Source: JAVZIQ01 sp037440545 (GTDB lineage Archaea; Thermoproteota; Bathyarchaeia; Bathyarchaeales; Bathycorpusculaceae). Taken from it: DNA of 21,243 bases. The notes under the pieces were generated by a model that searched no databases, had not been told where the DNA came from, and saw nothing but the letters and a program-made list of their open reading frames with translations. Position 1 is the first letter of the stretch, and each line of letters opens with the position of its first letter. The translations under genes and the position numbers were made by a program. Shown in pieces: positions 5,689 through 13,233 of the stretch. The stretch spans positions 1 to 21,243 of the forward strand of contig JBBITX010000020.1 in the NCBI GenBank assembly GCA_037440545.1, given 5' to 3'.

Positions 5689-8151
5689 ATGAAGCCCGAC
5701 TTAATTTTATGGTTTGAAAACCTAAGGAAAACGGACATCCCCATTGTCGGGGGAAAAAATGCAAATCTAGGCGAAATGATCGCTGCAGGCATACCTGTCC
5801 CTCCGGGCTTTGCAATAACAGCCCACGCCTACAAAAGGTTCATTGTAGAAACGGGTATAGATGAAAAAATTTACAAAATTATAAAAGACACGGTTAAGGA
5901 TCCCGGAAACCCAAAACAGTATGAAGAAGCCTCAGTAAAAATTCGAAATCTAATTGAGTCTACAAGTATGCCGAAAGACATAGAAGAGACGATAAAATCG
6001 GCTTACAAGGAGCTTTCTAAGAGGTCAGGTGTAAAAGAGGCTTTTGTAGCTGTCAGGTCAAGCGCCACGGCTGAAGACCTGCCTGACGCGTCATTTGCAG
6101 GACAGCAGGAAACCTACTTAAATGTTAAAGGTGAAAATGAGGTTGTAAAGAAAACCGTTAAATGTTGGTCAAGCCTTTTCACTCCCAGAGCCATTTTTTA
6201 TAGAACTCAAAAGGGGTTTGCACATGAAAACGTGCTCATAAGCGTTGGGGTTCAAAAAATGGTTGAGGCCAAGGCTGCCGGAGTCATGTTTACTATAAAC
6301 CCCGTAACAGGAGATACGAACCAAATAGTTATTGAGGGCAACTTCGGCTTAGGCGAGTCAGTTGTATCAGGATCAGTTACTCCAGATGAATTTATTGTAG
6401 ATAAAAGAACCATGAAGATAGTTGAGAAGCGGATATCCGTAAAAAAGGTTCAATACGTTCGAGATCCCCATACAGGAAACACGGTTCACGTCGATGTGCC
6501 TCCTGAAAAACAGAATCAGCCATGTTTAAGCGATGAAGAGGTTCTAAGACTTGCAGAGTTAGGCCTAAAAATTGAAAAACATTACGGTAAGGCCCAAGAC
6601 ATCGAATGGGCTATAGACCGAGACCTAAACTTGCCAGATAGCATTTTCATCGTACAGTCCAGGCCTGAAACTATTTGGAGTGCAAAAGCAGTTGAAGTCA
6701 CAGGAGAGAAGACTGAGGTTGTTCCAAGCAGAAGATTTGAAGAGTTAAAGGTTGTTGTAAGAGGAATACCTGCGGGAAAAAGAGGTGTAGGTTTCGGTGT
6801 AGCTAGAGTTGTTTTAAATCCTGAAGAAGCTGCGAAGGTTATGGGGAAAGGGGATATCCTGGTTACAGACATGACCAATCCAGATTATGTACCCTTTATG
6901 AGACTTGCAGGCGCCATAGTTACGGATAAAGGTGGAATAACATGTCACGCGGCTATTGTAAGCCGTGAACTCGGCATACCCTGCATTGTAGGCACAGAAA
7001 ACGCCACAAAACTTATGATAAATGGAAAAGAGTACACTGTTGATTCAACAAGTGGTGTTGTTTATGAAGGCTACATGCCATCAGTAACTGGACAAATATC
7101 TCAAGTACCCGAAGTAGGCGTATCAACACAAACTTTTAAAGGCGTTTTTCCTGTTCCTGTAACAGGTACAAAAATTTACATGAATCTCGGGGTTCCTGAA
7201 AAGATAGAGGATTATAAGGATCTGCCCTTTGAGGGTGTGGGGTTAATGAGGATAGAGTTTATTTTAACAAGTTACATTGGAGAGCACCCCTTATATCTTA
7301 TTGGGATAGGGCAGGGTCAAAGGTTTGTAGATAAGCTGGCAGAGGGGATAGCCACAGTAGCCAGGGTGGTGCAGCCTCGCCCAGTCGTTGTACGTTTCAG
7401 CGACTTCAAAACTAACGAATATCGAAAGTTGAAGGGAGGCGAGGAATACGAGATTGTTGAGGCTAACCCCATGCTCGGATGGAGAGGCTGCAGCAGGTAC
7501 ATAAGCCCATATTATGAGAAGGCTTTCCGTCTTGAATGCCAGGCTGTTAGAAAGTGCAGAGAGGAGTGGGGGCTTAAAAACGTCTGGGCAATGCTTCCTA
7601 TGGTTCGCACCCTTTGGGAGGCAAAGAAATGTTTGCAAATTATGCAGGAGGAGGGCTTAGAAAGGTCGAAGGATTTCAAAATTTGGTTTATGGCGGAAAC
7701 ACCTTCGATAGCAATACTGGCAGATGAGTTTTCTAAGCTTTGCGACGGGTTTTCAATAGGGTCAAATGACATGACACAAGGCGTACTTATGATTGACAGG
7801 GACTCTGAACGCCTAGGACAGATGGGATATTTCGACGAGAGGGATCCGGCGGTAAAGAGGATATTAGCCCACCTCATAAAGGTGGCGCACGAAAACGGCT
7901 GTACAGTTTCTATTTGCGGCGAAGGCCCTTCAAACCTGCCAGACTTAACTGAATTCTTGGTAAGGGCGGGAATTGACAGCATTTCAGTGGACCCGGATGC
8001 TGTTGTGGCGACTAAGCAGCTTGTGGCAAGTATAGAACAGAAGATTATCCTGGAAAGGCTTGCAGAACAGCATGAACTACTCTCAAGGAGCCGCCCTCGA
8101 AAATCATGGAAAGACTGGGAATTGGCACCTCGATGGGATGAAAATAAATAG
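5689..8151 (+). CDS. ppsA: Phosphoenolpyruvate synthase
   Basis: PEP synthase converts pyruvate, ATP and water to PEP, AMP and phosphate, the entry to gluconeogenesis in archaea. At 820 residues it has normal length and the three family domains. The N-terminal ATP-grasp domain includes VGGKNANLGEMIAAGIPVPPGFAIT, VRSSATAEDLPDASFAGQQ and the closing SRPET. The swivelling phosphohistidine domain is GGITCHAAIVSRELGIPC, with His420 matching His421 of E. coli PpsA. The C-terminal PEP-binding barrel has GLMRIEF, FSIGSNDMTQ and CGEGPSN with Cys743. The frame is open to 5644 inside rpl10e, but the start MKPDLILWFENLRK at 5689 matches the family. Its GGAGG (5682-5686) is only 2 bases from the ATG, closer than usual. 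It follows rpl10e after 7 bases, an unusual partnership. Confidence 0.95.
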   Translation: MKPDLILWFENLRKTDIPIVGGKNANLGEMIAAGIPVPPGFAITAHAYKRFIVETGIDEKIYKIIKDTVKDPGNPKQYEEASVKIRNLIESTSMPKDIEETIKSAYKELSKRSGVKEAFVAVRSSATAEDLPDASFAGQQETYLNVKGENEVVKKTVKCWSSLFTPRAIFYRTQKGFAHENVLISVGVQKMVEAKAAGVMFTINPVTGDTNQIVIEGNFGLGESVVSGSVTPDEFIVDKRTMKIVEKRISVKKVQYVRDPHTGNTVHVDVPPEKQNQPCLSDEEVLRLAELGLKIEKHYGKAQDIEWAIDRDLNLPDSIFIVQSRPETIWSAKAVEVTGEKTEVVPSRRFEELKVVVRGIPAGKRGVGFGVARVVLNPEEAAKVMGKGDILVTDMTNPDYVPFMRLAGAIVTDKGGITCHAAIVSRELGIPCIVGTENATKLMINGKEYTVDSTSGVVYEGYMPSVTGQISQVPEVGVSTQTFKGVFPVPVTGTKIYMNLGVPEKIEDYKDLPFEGVGLMRIEFILTSYIGEHPLYLIGIGQGQRFVDKLAEGIATVARVVQPRPVVVRFSDFKTNEYRKLKGGEEYEIVEANPMLGWRGCSRYISPYYEKAFRLECQAVRKCREEWGLKNVWAMLPMVRTLWEAKKCLQIMQEEGLERSKDFKIWFMAETPSIAILADEFSKLCDGFSIGSNDMTQGVLMIDRDSERLGQMGYFDERDPAVKRILAHLIKVAHENGCTVSICGEGPSNLPDLTEFLVRAGIDSISVDPDAVVATKQLVASIEQKIILERLAEQHELLSRSRPRKSWKDWELAPRWDENK

Positions 8152-8216
8152 AAATTTTATGACCTAATTAATCTTGGAAATGTTGAATTGTTTCATCAAG
8201 GTTTTAAGTGTTTATA

Positions 8217-9221
8217 ATGACGCAAACCAAACTTTTTGACTTAGAAGAGGAGAGAATAAAACAGGAAATAACCAGGCTTGAAGCAAAACGCGTACTAATA
8301 CAGCTTCCTGAAGGATTGAAGACTGAAGGACCGAGAATTGCAAAAATTGTTGAGAAAACAGGAGCGTTACCGATTGTTTCAGCCGATCCATGCTACGGTG
8401 CGTGTGACTTGGCGACTGTTGAAGCTGAAAACCTAGGAATAGACCTTATAATTCATTTTGGGCATTCAAAACTTCTGAAATACGAGAAAGTACCCACATT
8501 GTATGTTGAAGCCAGAGCCACTATAAGTATTGCTGAAACAATAGAGAAAGCATTACCCTTTATTGAAAAGTGGCGTAAGATAGGCCTAGCCACCACTGTT
8601 CAGCATGTTCAAACTCTGGACGAGGTAAGGGAACTTTTAGTTCGCGTTGGAAAAACCGTAGTAATAGGCGATGCCGGCGGTTTAACCTATCCGGGGCAGG
8701 TTATTGGTTGCGACTATAGCAACGCAAAAACCATAGCGCATGACATTGAAGCCTTTCTATTCATAGGCGGGGGACGCTTTCACGCTTTAGGATTAGCTCT
8801 TTCCACATTTAAGCCAACGGTTATAGCTGACCCATTTGAAAAGAGGGCATACATCATTAAAGAGGAGACGCAGAAGATTCTAAAACAGAGGTGGAATTGC
8901 ATTCAGGAAGCAATGAAAGCTAGAACATTCGCGATTCTTTTAGGACTTAAACCAGGACAGATGAGACTTAACGAAGCTTTAGATATCCGCGAGAAACTGG
9001 GAAAAATGGGGAAAAACGCGTACCTTTTTGCCGTCAGAGAAATTACCCCCCATATGATTATTAATTTCCCAACAGTTGATGCGTATATAAACACGGCATG
9101 TCCAAGGATAGCGCTTAATAGCACATCCAATTATAGAAGACCGGTTCTTACACTGAAAGAGGCGCTTGTAGCCATTGGCGAACTATCATGGGAAGAACTC
9201 TGCAGTAAAGGATTACTGTAA
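8217..9221 (+). CDS. dph2: Diphthamide biosynthesis enzyme Dph2 (2-(3-amino-3-carboxypropyl)histidine synthase)
   Basis: Archaeal Dph2 is a homodimeric non-canonical radical-SAM enzyme. It adds the 3-amino-3-carboxypropyl group to a histidine of elongation factor aEF2, the first step of diphthamide formation. The protein has the three conserved cysteines that hold the 4Fe-4S cluster: Cys59 in ADPCYGACDL, Cys165 in VIGCDYSNA and Cys295 in NTACPRIA. Their positions and spacing closely follow the characterised Pyrococcus enzyme. IQLPEGLK and LFIGGGRFHALGLAL are further hallmarks. Start: ATG 8217 (334 residues), which places the first Cys at 59. A GTG at 8208 would add three residues. A weak TATA-like ATTTTATG (8154-8161) precedes it. 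Confidence 0.93.
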   Translation: MTQTKLFDLEEERIKQEITRLEAKRVLIQLPEGLKTEGPRIAKIVEKTGALPIVSADPCYGACDLATVEAENLGIDLIIHFGHSKLLKYEKVPTLYVEARATISIAETIEKALPFIEKWRKIGLATTVQHVQTLDEVRELLVRVGKTVVIGDAGGLTYPGQVIGCDYSNAKTIAHDIEAFLFIGGGRFHALGLALSTFKPTVIADPFEKRAYIIKEETQKILKQRWNCIQEAMKARTFAILLGLKPGQMRLNEALDIREKLGKMGKNAYLFAVREITPHMIINFPTVDAYINTACPRIALNSTSNYRRPVLTLKEALVAIGELSWEELCSKGLL

Positions 9222-9301
9222 GGAAATGCCTAGACAGAGCAAGAGGCGTGAAAATGCGGTAAAGGGCTAAACAAAGATAAATCTGGGGATTTTGATTTCA
9301 C
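9222..9301. other. Intergenic stretch after dph2
   Basis: The gap between dph2 and csl4 is 208 bases, long for this tightly packed plus-strand group. Apart from the 43-codon frame at 9302 and a weak AT-rich AAGATAAATC near 9273-9282, I see no tRNA, no C/D-box pair and no clear hairpin. Confidence 0.4.
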
Positions 9302-9433
9302 ATGGGTTTAGTAGAATTGCAGAAAATGCGGAGGCAACGCATTGTGATTGTTGAGATTTTGAAGCGAACGCAGGAAAGGTTTATTGAGTTGCACTTCATT
9401 TCATTAACACTCATAGCCGGTGCTTATCAATGA
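9302..9433 (+). CDS. Possible 43-residue small protein overlapping csl4
   Basis: An open frame from ATG 9302 encodes 43 residues and ends in TGA at 9431-9433, so its stop overlaps the csl4 ATG (9430) in the classic ATGA coupling form. The peptide has a basic start (LQKMRRQR), a charged helical middle (VEILKRTQERFIEL) and a hydrophobic tail (ISLTLIAGAYQ). It matches no family I recognise. No clear RBS precedes it, but a weak TATA-like AAGATAAATC about 25 bases upstream would place initiation near the ATG, as for a leaderless gene. It may equally be chance in a 208-base gap. The coupling to csl4 is the only positive sign. Confidence 0.3.
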   Translation: MGLVELQKMRRQRIVIVEILKRTQERFIELHFISLTLIAGAYQ

Positions 9434-10011
9434 GTTTGCCATCTCAAAGGCGGGATAGCGGTCATTTAGTATTGCCGGGTGAGCCCTTAGGAGTTATTGA
9501 AGAGTTTATTCCAGAGGCTGGAACATACGTCAAGGATGGAGTAATATACTCAAATGTTGTTGGACGTGCGCTGCTTGATCTTGTAAACAAGCGTGTTTCA
9601 GTTTTCCCACTCGTTCATGTTCCAAGAGTTCCGAAAGTCGGAAGCCTAGTTGTTGGTCAAGTTTCAAGTGTTCAGACGCAATTGTCTTCTGTGAGAATTT
9701 TCAAAGTTGGAAGTAAAACTCTTTCCGGTTTTTTCACAGGGCTTCTCCACGTTTCAGATGTTCACATGCAGTTTGTTGATTCAATGTTCGACGTCTGCAA
9801 GCCTGGAGACATTCTGAGGGCAAAGGTTATTAGTGAAAGGAACAGAACTTACCATCTTTCCACCAAGGATAAAAGCCTAGGCGTTGTTTATGCTTTTTGC
9901 TCCCAATGCGGTCACATGCTGGAAATGAAAGGCCGCAATCTACAGTGCACAAGATGCGGGAAAGTTGAAAAGCGAAAGACTGCAATAGATTATGGAAAAG
10001 GAATAATCTAA
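9430..10011 (+). CDS. csl4: Exosome complex RNA-binding protein Csl4
   Basis: Csl4 caps the archaeal RNA exosome and helps recruit substrate RNA to the Rrp41/Rrp42 ring for 3'-5' decay or tailing. The 193 residues show three parts. The N-terminal domain contains VLPGEPLGVIEEFIPEAGTY. The S1 domain contains VGSLVVGQVSSVQTQLSSVR and GLLHVSDV with KPGDILRAKVIS. The C-terminal zinc ribbon has CSQCGHML followed by CTRCGKVEKR. Length is normal. The start ATG 9430 gives the expected N-terminus. rpoL begins 15 bases after the stop, so the pair is probably one transcript; exosome and polymerase genes commonly sit together in archaea. Confidence 0.94.
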   Translation: MSLPSQRRDSGHLVLPGEPLGVIEEFIPEAGTYVKDGVIYSNVVGRALLDLVNKRVSVFPLVHVPRVPKVGSLVVGQVSSVQTQLSSVRIFKVGSKTLSGFFTGLLHVSDVHMQFVDSMFDVCKPGDILRAKVISERNRTYHLSTKDKSLGVVYAFCSQCGHMLEMKGRNLQCTRCGKVEKRKTAIDYGKGII

Positions 10012-10026
10012 AAGGGGTGGCTTAAA

Positions 10027-10308
10027 TTGAAAGTTAAAGTATTGAAGAAAACTGAGAATGAGCTTAAAATAGAAGTTGAAGGCGCAGGACATACAATTTG
10101 CAACCTTTTGCAGAAGTGTCTGCTTGATGATGAAAATATTGATGTAGCCGGATATGACGTTCCACACCCCCTTGCATCTAACCCAATAATATATTTGCGG
10201 ACAAAAGGCAATGTAAAACCTGAAGAAGCACTTAAAAAAGCAGTGGAAAAAGCCTTGGGCATCAATAGAGATTTTGGTAAGGCATTAGAAAAAGCCCTTA
10301 AAACTTGA
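10027..10308 (+). CDS. rpoL: DNA-directed RNA polymerase subunit L (Rpb11-like)
   Basis: RpoL is the archaeal Rpb11 homologue. It pairs with RpoD (Rpb3-like) in the platform on which RNA polymerase assembles. The 93-residue protein begins MKVKVLKKTENELKIEVEGA and carries the family core GHTICNLLQKCLLDDENID with GYDVPHPLASNPIIYLRT, followed by a C-terminal helix. The start is TTG at 10027, since there is no ATG in frame near it and the N-terminus fits the family. AAAGGGGTGG just after the csl4 stop acts as its RBS. Its last 11 bases overlap the end of the convergent RNase III-like gene. Confidence 0.94.
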   Translation: MKVKVLKKTENELKIEVEGAGHTICNLLQKCLLDDENIDVAGYDVPHPLASNPIIYLRTKGNVKPEEALKKAVEKALGINRDFGKALEKALKT

Positions 10309-10714
10309 TCCTTTCCTTTATTGTTATAAGTAGCTGGCTTAACCCTTCAATGGCATCTTCGTTCTCAGCTAATAAAAAAATGGACTCTTCTAAGGATATA
10401 TAACCGCAAAGCCAAGCATAAACCATTATAGCTTCAGCTGCATCTGCCAGAGAATGGCGGCTAACCCTTGAAGGCATATACTCTCTTAAACCAGCCTTTC
10501 TAAAGGCTTTGGCAAGCAAGCTTCCTTTAACCTTACCCCCTGAAGGCTTTCCACTCTTCTCAGAAACAGCTAATGAAAAAACAAAGTTTATGTAGGCGTC
10601 TCCAAGAGAGGCCAACCCGTGGTCTGTCAGTACTTTAACTAATGTTTCATATTTTTTAACAAATGAAAGTCTTTTTTCTCGCATTCCTAACACGGCCTGA
10701 GTATAATTGTGCAT
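10298..10714 (-). CDS. Archaeal ribonuclease III-like protein
   Basis: This 138-residue all-helical protein resembles the small archaeal RNase III-like family (Pfam Ribonucleas_3_2), which has the endonuclease fold but no double-strand-RNA-binding domain. GLASLGDAYINFVFSLA matches the RNase III LGD signature, with Asp39. SLADAAEAIMVYAWL matches the second acidic motif, with Asp91 and Glu94. In my alignment, the Glu two helical turns before the first Asp of bacterial RNase III is Ala35, so one of four metal-binding acids is missing. Activity is therefore uncertain. The start may be ATG 10714 or the Met at codon 11 (10684); both have poor RBS spacing. It is convergent with rpoL, overlapping by 11 bases, and diverges from the kinase gene. 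Confidence 0.75.
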   Translation of the reverse strand: MHNYTQAVLGMREKRLSFVKKYETLVKVLTDHGLASLGDAYINFVFSLAVSEKSGKPSGGKVKGSLLAKAFRKAGLREYMPSRVSRHSLADAAEAIMVYAWLCGYISLEESIFLLAENEDAIEGLSQLLITIKERIKF

Positions 10715-10742
10715 TCACCCTATTACACTTAATAAGAGTGCA

Positions 10743-10750
10743 TTTTATTT
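10743..10750 (+). promoter_or_regulatory. Possible TATA box for the phosphotransferase gene
   Basis: TTTTATTT lies in the 63-base divergent gap, about 30 bases before the ATG at 10778, with AGGTG (10768-10772) as a possible RBS. On the other strand CTTATTAAG (10729-10737) could serve the RNase III-like gene. Confidence 0.35.
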
Positions 10751-10777
10751 TGTATACATAGCTTATTAGGTGTTTAG

Positions 10778-11914
10778 ATGACTGATAAAAAACAATCCTA
10801 TAAAATTTGCTTAAGTGAAAAGGCTATTTGTGAGTACCTTTCCTTCTTATACAAGCGTGATGTTAAATTAGTCGGTTTTTGGAGGCTTGATGGTGGTAAG
10901 CCTAAAGAAACTAGAGATTTAAAAGGGTTTGGATATGGGTATCCTTACGTTATAGAGTTTATGGTTAACGGTGAATTTAAACGTGTGGTTCTGGAGACTA
11001 TGCGGCCTGAGGGTTTCGGCCATGAATTTCCATCTGACCGCGCACAGATTTTGCTATGGCAACACTCAGCTTTTAACAGGCTGCCCAGGCATGTTCGCTC
11101 CATTGACGTTGGCGCTTTAACAGTTGACGGTAAACATTTGAAATCTTTGGGAGATTGCGGCGAGTTCTTCATTTTAACAGAGTATGTAGAGGGAAGCCTT
11201 TACCGACTAGACCTAGACAGAATCAAGGATTCCGGAAGGCTAAGACATTTAGATGAAAGACGTTGTTTGGCGCTTTCAGATTATCTGGTTAAAATTCACA
11301 GCGTGAAACGGAAGGCTCCATGGCTTTATGTTCGGAGGGTACGAGAGCTTGTTGGACATGGAGAGTGTATTATGGGTTTGCTTGACAGCTATCCTTCAGG
11401 GATTGACTTTATTAATGAGATGCAGTTGATTGACATTGAAAAAAGCAGCGTGGTATGGAGGTGGCGTCTTAAGCATAAGACCCACAGGTTAAGCCAGGTT
11501 CATGGCGATTTCCATCCCTGGAACATTATGTTCCATAAAAACGCTGAGTTCACTGTTTTAGATAGGAGCCGAGGGGAATGGGGAGAGCCCGCCGACGATG
11601 TTGCAGCCTTAACAATAAACTATATCTTCTACTCCCTCCAAAAATATGGCAAATTAGAAGGAGCTTTCGAACGACTTTATCAACTTTTCTGGGGAAACTA
11701 TCTTGAAAAAACCAAAGATGATGAAATTCTGGAGGTTATACAGCCCTACTACGCTTGGAGGGGACTCGTTTCGGCATCACCAATATGGTACCCAAATTTA
11801 GCTCAAGATATCCGTTTAAAGCTTCTAAACTTTGTTAAAAACGTTTTGCAGCAGGAAAAATTCGAAATAGAAACTGTGAACTCATACTTCAAACTTTTAA
11901 ATTTTAAAAACTAG
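10778..11914 (+). CDS. Aminoglycoside-phosphotransferase-fold small-molecule kinase
   Basis: This 378-residue protein belongs to the APH/choline-kinase branch of the protein-kinase-like fold. VHGDFHPWNIMF is the catalytic loop (His242, Asp244, Asn249). TVLDRSRGEWGEPADDVA holds the metal-binding Asp262 and the following DD pair. FILTEYVEGSLYRL is the hinge. The N-lobe is unusual: Gly-rich FGYGYPYVIEF and VVLETMRP suggest the ATP-binding strands. The substrate is unknown. Members of this fold phosphorylate antibiotics, homoserine, choline, sugars and proteins, and I see nothing that selects among these. It is not evidence of drug resistance. ATG 10778 follows AGGTG. The DUF123 frame opens 3 bases after its stop, so they are probably co-transcribed. 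Confidence 0.8.
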   Translation: MTDKKQSYKICLSEKAICEYLSFLYKRDVKLVGFWRLDGGKPKETRDLKGFGYGYPYVIEFMVNGEFKRVVLETMRPEGFGHEFPSDRAQILLWQHSAFNRLPRHVRSIDVGALTVDGKHLKSLGDCGEFFILTEYVEGSLYRLDLDRIKDSGRLRHLDERRCLALSDYLVKIHSVKRKAPWLYVRRVRELVGHGECIMGLLDSYPSGIDFINEMQLIDIEKSSVVWRWRLKHKTHRLSQVHGDFHPWNIMFHKNAEFTVLDRSRGEWGEPADDVAALTINYIFYSLQKYGKLEGAFERLYQLFWGNYLEKTKDDEILEVIQPYYAWRGLVSASPIWYPNLAQDIRLKLLNFVKNVLQQEKFEIETVNSYFKLLNFKN

Positions 11915-11989
11915 GCGGTGTATCCAAGAATAGGGCTTAAGAGAAAAACTGAAATGCATAGGAAACTACTAAATTTAGAGAGGTTAAGA

Positions 11990-12397
11990 GTGAAGGGAAT
12001 TTACATACTAAAAATTTTAGTCGGGGAAAAAATAAATGTTAATATAGGTGCCTTAGGAAGGGTTGACTTCTCAAGAGGCTTTTATGCTTATGTGGGTTCA
12101 GCTCAAAAAGATCTTCTTAAACGTCTGAAGCGGCACTTTGAAGGGAGTGGAAAAAAGTTTTGGCACATAGACTATCTTCTTGCCGTAAAAGACGTGAAAT
12201 TATTAGGGGCTTATTATAAAGAGGCAGATAAATGTGAGGAGTGTTTAACTGCACAAAAACTTGGCATGCATGGCTTGCCAGTTAAAAATTTCGGTTGTTC
12301 AGATTGTGAATGTTCAAGCCACCTTTTCTGGTTTAACGATTATAACTTGCTTGATAGGCTATGTAGTGATTTAGGCTTCATAATTTTCACTCCCTAG
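11990..12397 (+). CDS. DUF123 family protein (GIY-YIG nuclease-like)
   Basis: DUF123 proteins are small archaeal relatives of the GIY-YIG nuclease fold, also found fused to endonuclease III. Visible motifs are KGIYILKI (the GIY equivalent), GRVDFSRGFYAYVGSA (the YIG equivalent), LKRLKRHF, and WHIDYLL. A Cys-rich end follows (KCEECL, then FGCSDCECSSHLFWF), suggesting a metal site. Activity of the family is not established to my knowledge. The frame is open from GTG 11918, with an ATG at 11954. I favour GTG 11990 because GAGAGGT (11978-11984) precedes it at good spacing and the family usually starts right before the GIY segment. It overlaps the end of the convergent phosphoesterase gene by 11 bases. 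Confidence 0.8.
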   Translation: MKGIYILKILVGEKINVNIGALGRVDFSRGFYAYVGSAQKDLLKRLKRHFEGSGKKFWHIDYLLAVKDVKLLGAYYKEADKCEECLTAQKLGMHGLPVKNFGCSDCECSSHLFWFNDYNLLDRLCSDLGFIIFTP

Positions 12398-13193
12398 CTA
12401 GGGAATCGCTGAATTGAGAAACATCTGAGGCTTGCAGGATTTCACGTTTCCTAACGATTTCTTTAAAATCCACATACTCTCCTCCAATAATTTTAAGTTC
12501 TGCTTTAATCTTCCTGTTTTTTACTTCTATAACATTGTAGGAGTTTAGGAAGAATCCTCTAAGCTTTTCACAGGAAACACTTCCAGCGTGTACGACCTGC
12601 ATTTTCTCTATGCGCCATCTCCATGGCCTATGTCGGTGGCCGCATAATACTAGTTCAACCTTAGACTTTACAAGGCTTCTAAGGACGTCTCCGGCATCAA
12701 CTATGGTTATTTGATCTGCACCGGTATCTGGAACAGGGATTATGTGGTGATGTATAGCTACAATTTTAACTTTGTCCTTATAATTTGAAAGCGTGTTTTC
12801 CAACCATAGATTTTGCCTATGCCCTACCTCTCCGTCATCCCTGTCAGGCCTGGCGCTGCTTAAAACTGCTATTACCAAGTCACCTATTTCAGTTATCTGA
12901 TTGAAAGGGAAAAACTGTTTGAAGAGAAGATAGCCAGTAGATCGATAATCATGATTTCCGCTTATACAGATTATGTTTTTGGCTTTAATCTTTTTTATCT
13001 CCTCTGAAGCCATCTTAAACTCAGATAGAATGCCGTTCTCAGTTAAATCGCCTGTTATAACTACAGCGTCCGGTGATAAAGCGTTAATTTCTTCAACTGC
13101 AGCGTGAAAACTGCCCTTACTAAACATTGGACCGCAATGCACATCTGAAATCTGAACAATCAGCAACAACGTCACCATTAAGTTTGAAGCCAT
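12387..13193 (-). CDS. Calcineurin-type metallophosphoesterase
   Basis: This 268-residue protein has all five motifs of the calcineurin-like phosphoesterase fold, which binds two metals and cleaves phosphomono- or diesters: SDVH (Asp17, His19), TGDL (Asp49), SGNHDY (Asn80, His81), AIHHH, and GHRHRP (His186, His188). The layout is closest to cytoplasmic cyclic-nucleotide or nucleoside phosphodiesterase-like members, but the substrate cannot be told. There is no signal peptide. The frame runs on to 13397 as antisense of the APS-kinase-like gene; that extension is not believable. ATG 13193 (or 13178) precedes the first strand. A TATA-like CTTTTTAAAC about 25 bases upstream would make 13193 a leaderless start. 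No RBS is seen. Confidence 0.85.
   Translation of the reverse strand: MASNLMVTLLLIVQISDVHCGPMFSKGSFHAAVEEINALSPDAVVITGDLTENGILSEFKMASEEIKKIKAKNIICISGNHDYRSTGYLLFKQFFPFNQITEIGDLVIAVLSSARPDRDDGEVGHRQNLWLENTLSNYKDKVKIVAIHHHIIPVPDTGADQITIVDAGDVLRSLVKSKVELVLCGHRHRPWRWRIEKMQVVHAGSVSCEKLRGFFLNSYNVIEVKNRKIKAELKIIGGEYVDFKEIVRKREILQASDVSQFSDSLARE
12391..12404. repeat. 14-base perfect palindrome at convergent gene ends
   Basis: TCCCTAGCTAGGGA is its own reverse complement. It contains the DUF123 stop codon and the last codons of the opposing phosphoesterase gene. It could form a small hairpin near both 3' ends or be a chance product of the overlapping codons. Confidence 0.6.
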
Positions 13194-13220
13194 TAACAAA
13201 CGACATTTATTAGGATAAGA

Positions 13221-13230
13221 GTTTAAAAAG
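13221..13230. promoter_or_regulatory. TATA-like box between divergent phosphoesterase and APS-kinase-like genes
   Basis: GTTTAAAAAG reads as a TATA-like element on both strands. On the minus strand it lies about 30 bases before ATG 13193, fitting a leaderless transcript. On the plus strand initiation near 13250 would favour TTG 13249 or 13264 over TTG 13234 for the kinase. Confidence 0.45.
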
Positions 13231-13233
13231 CGC

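Noticed and set aside
9222..9429. Small RNA of C/D-box type in the dph2-csl4 gap
   Set aside because: I found no RTGATGA and CTGA pair at workable spacing on either strand.
10778..11914. Antibiotic-resistance phosphotransferase
   Set aside because: Only the general APH fold motifs are visible, which are shared with many metabolic kinases; no resistance context is present.
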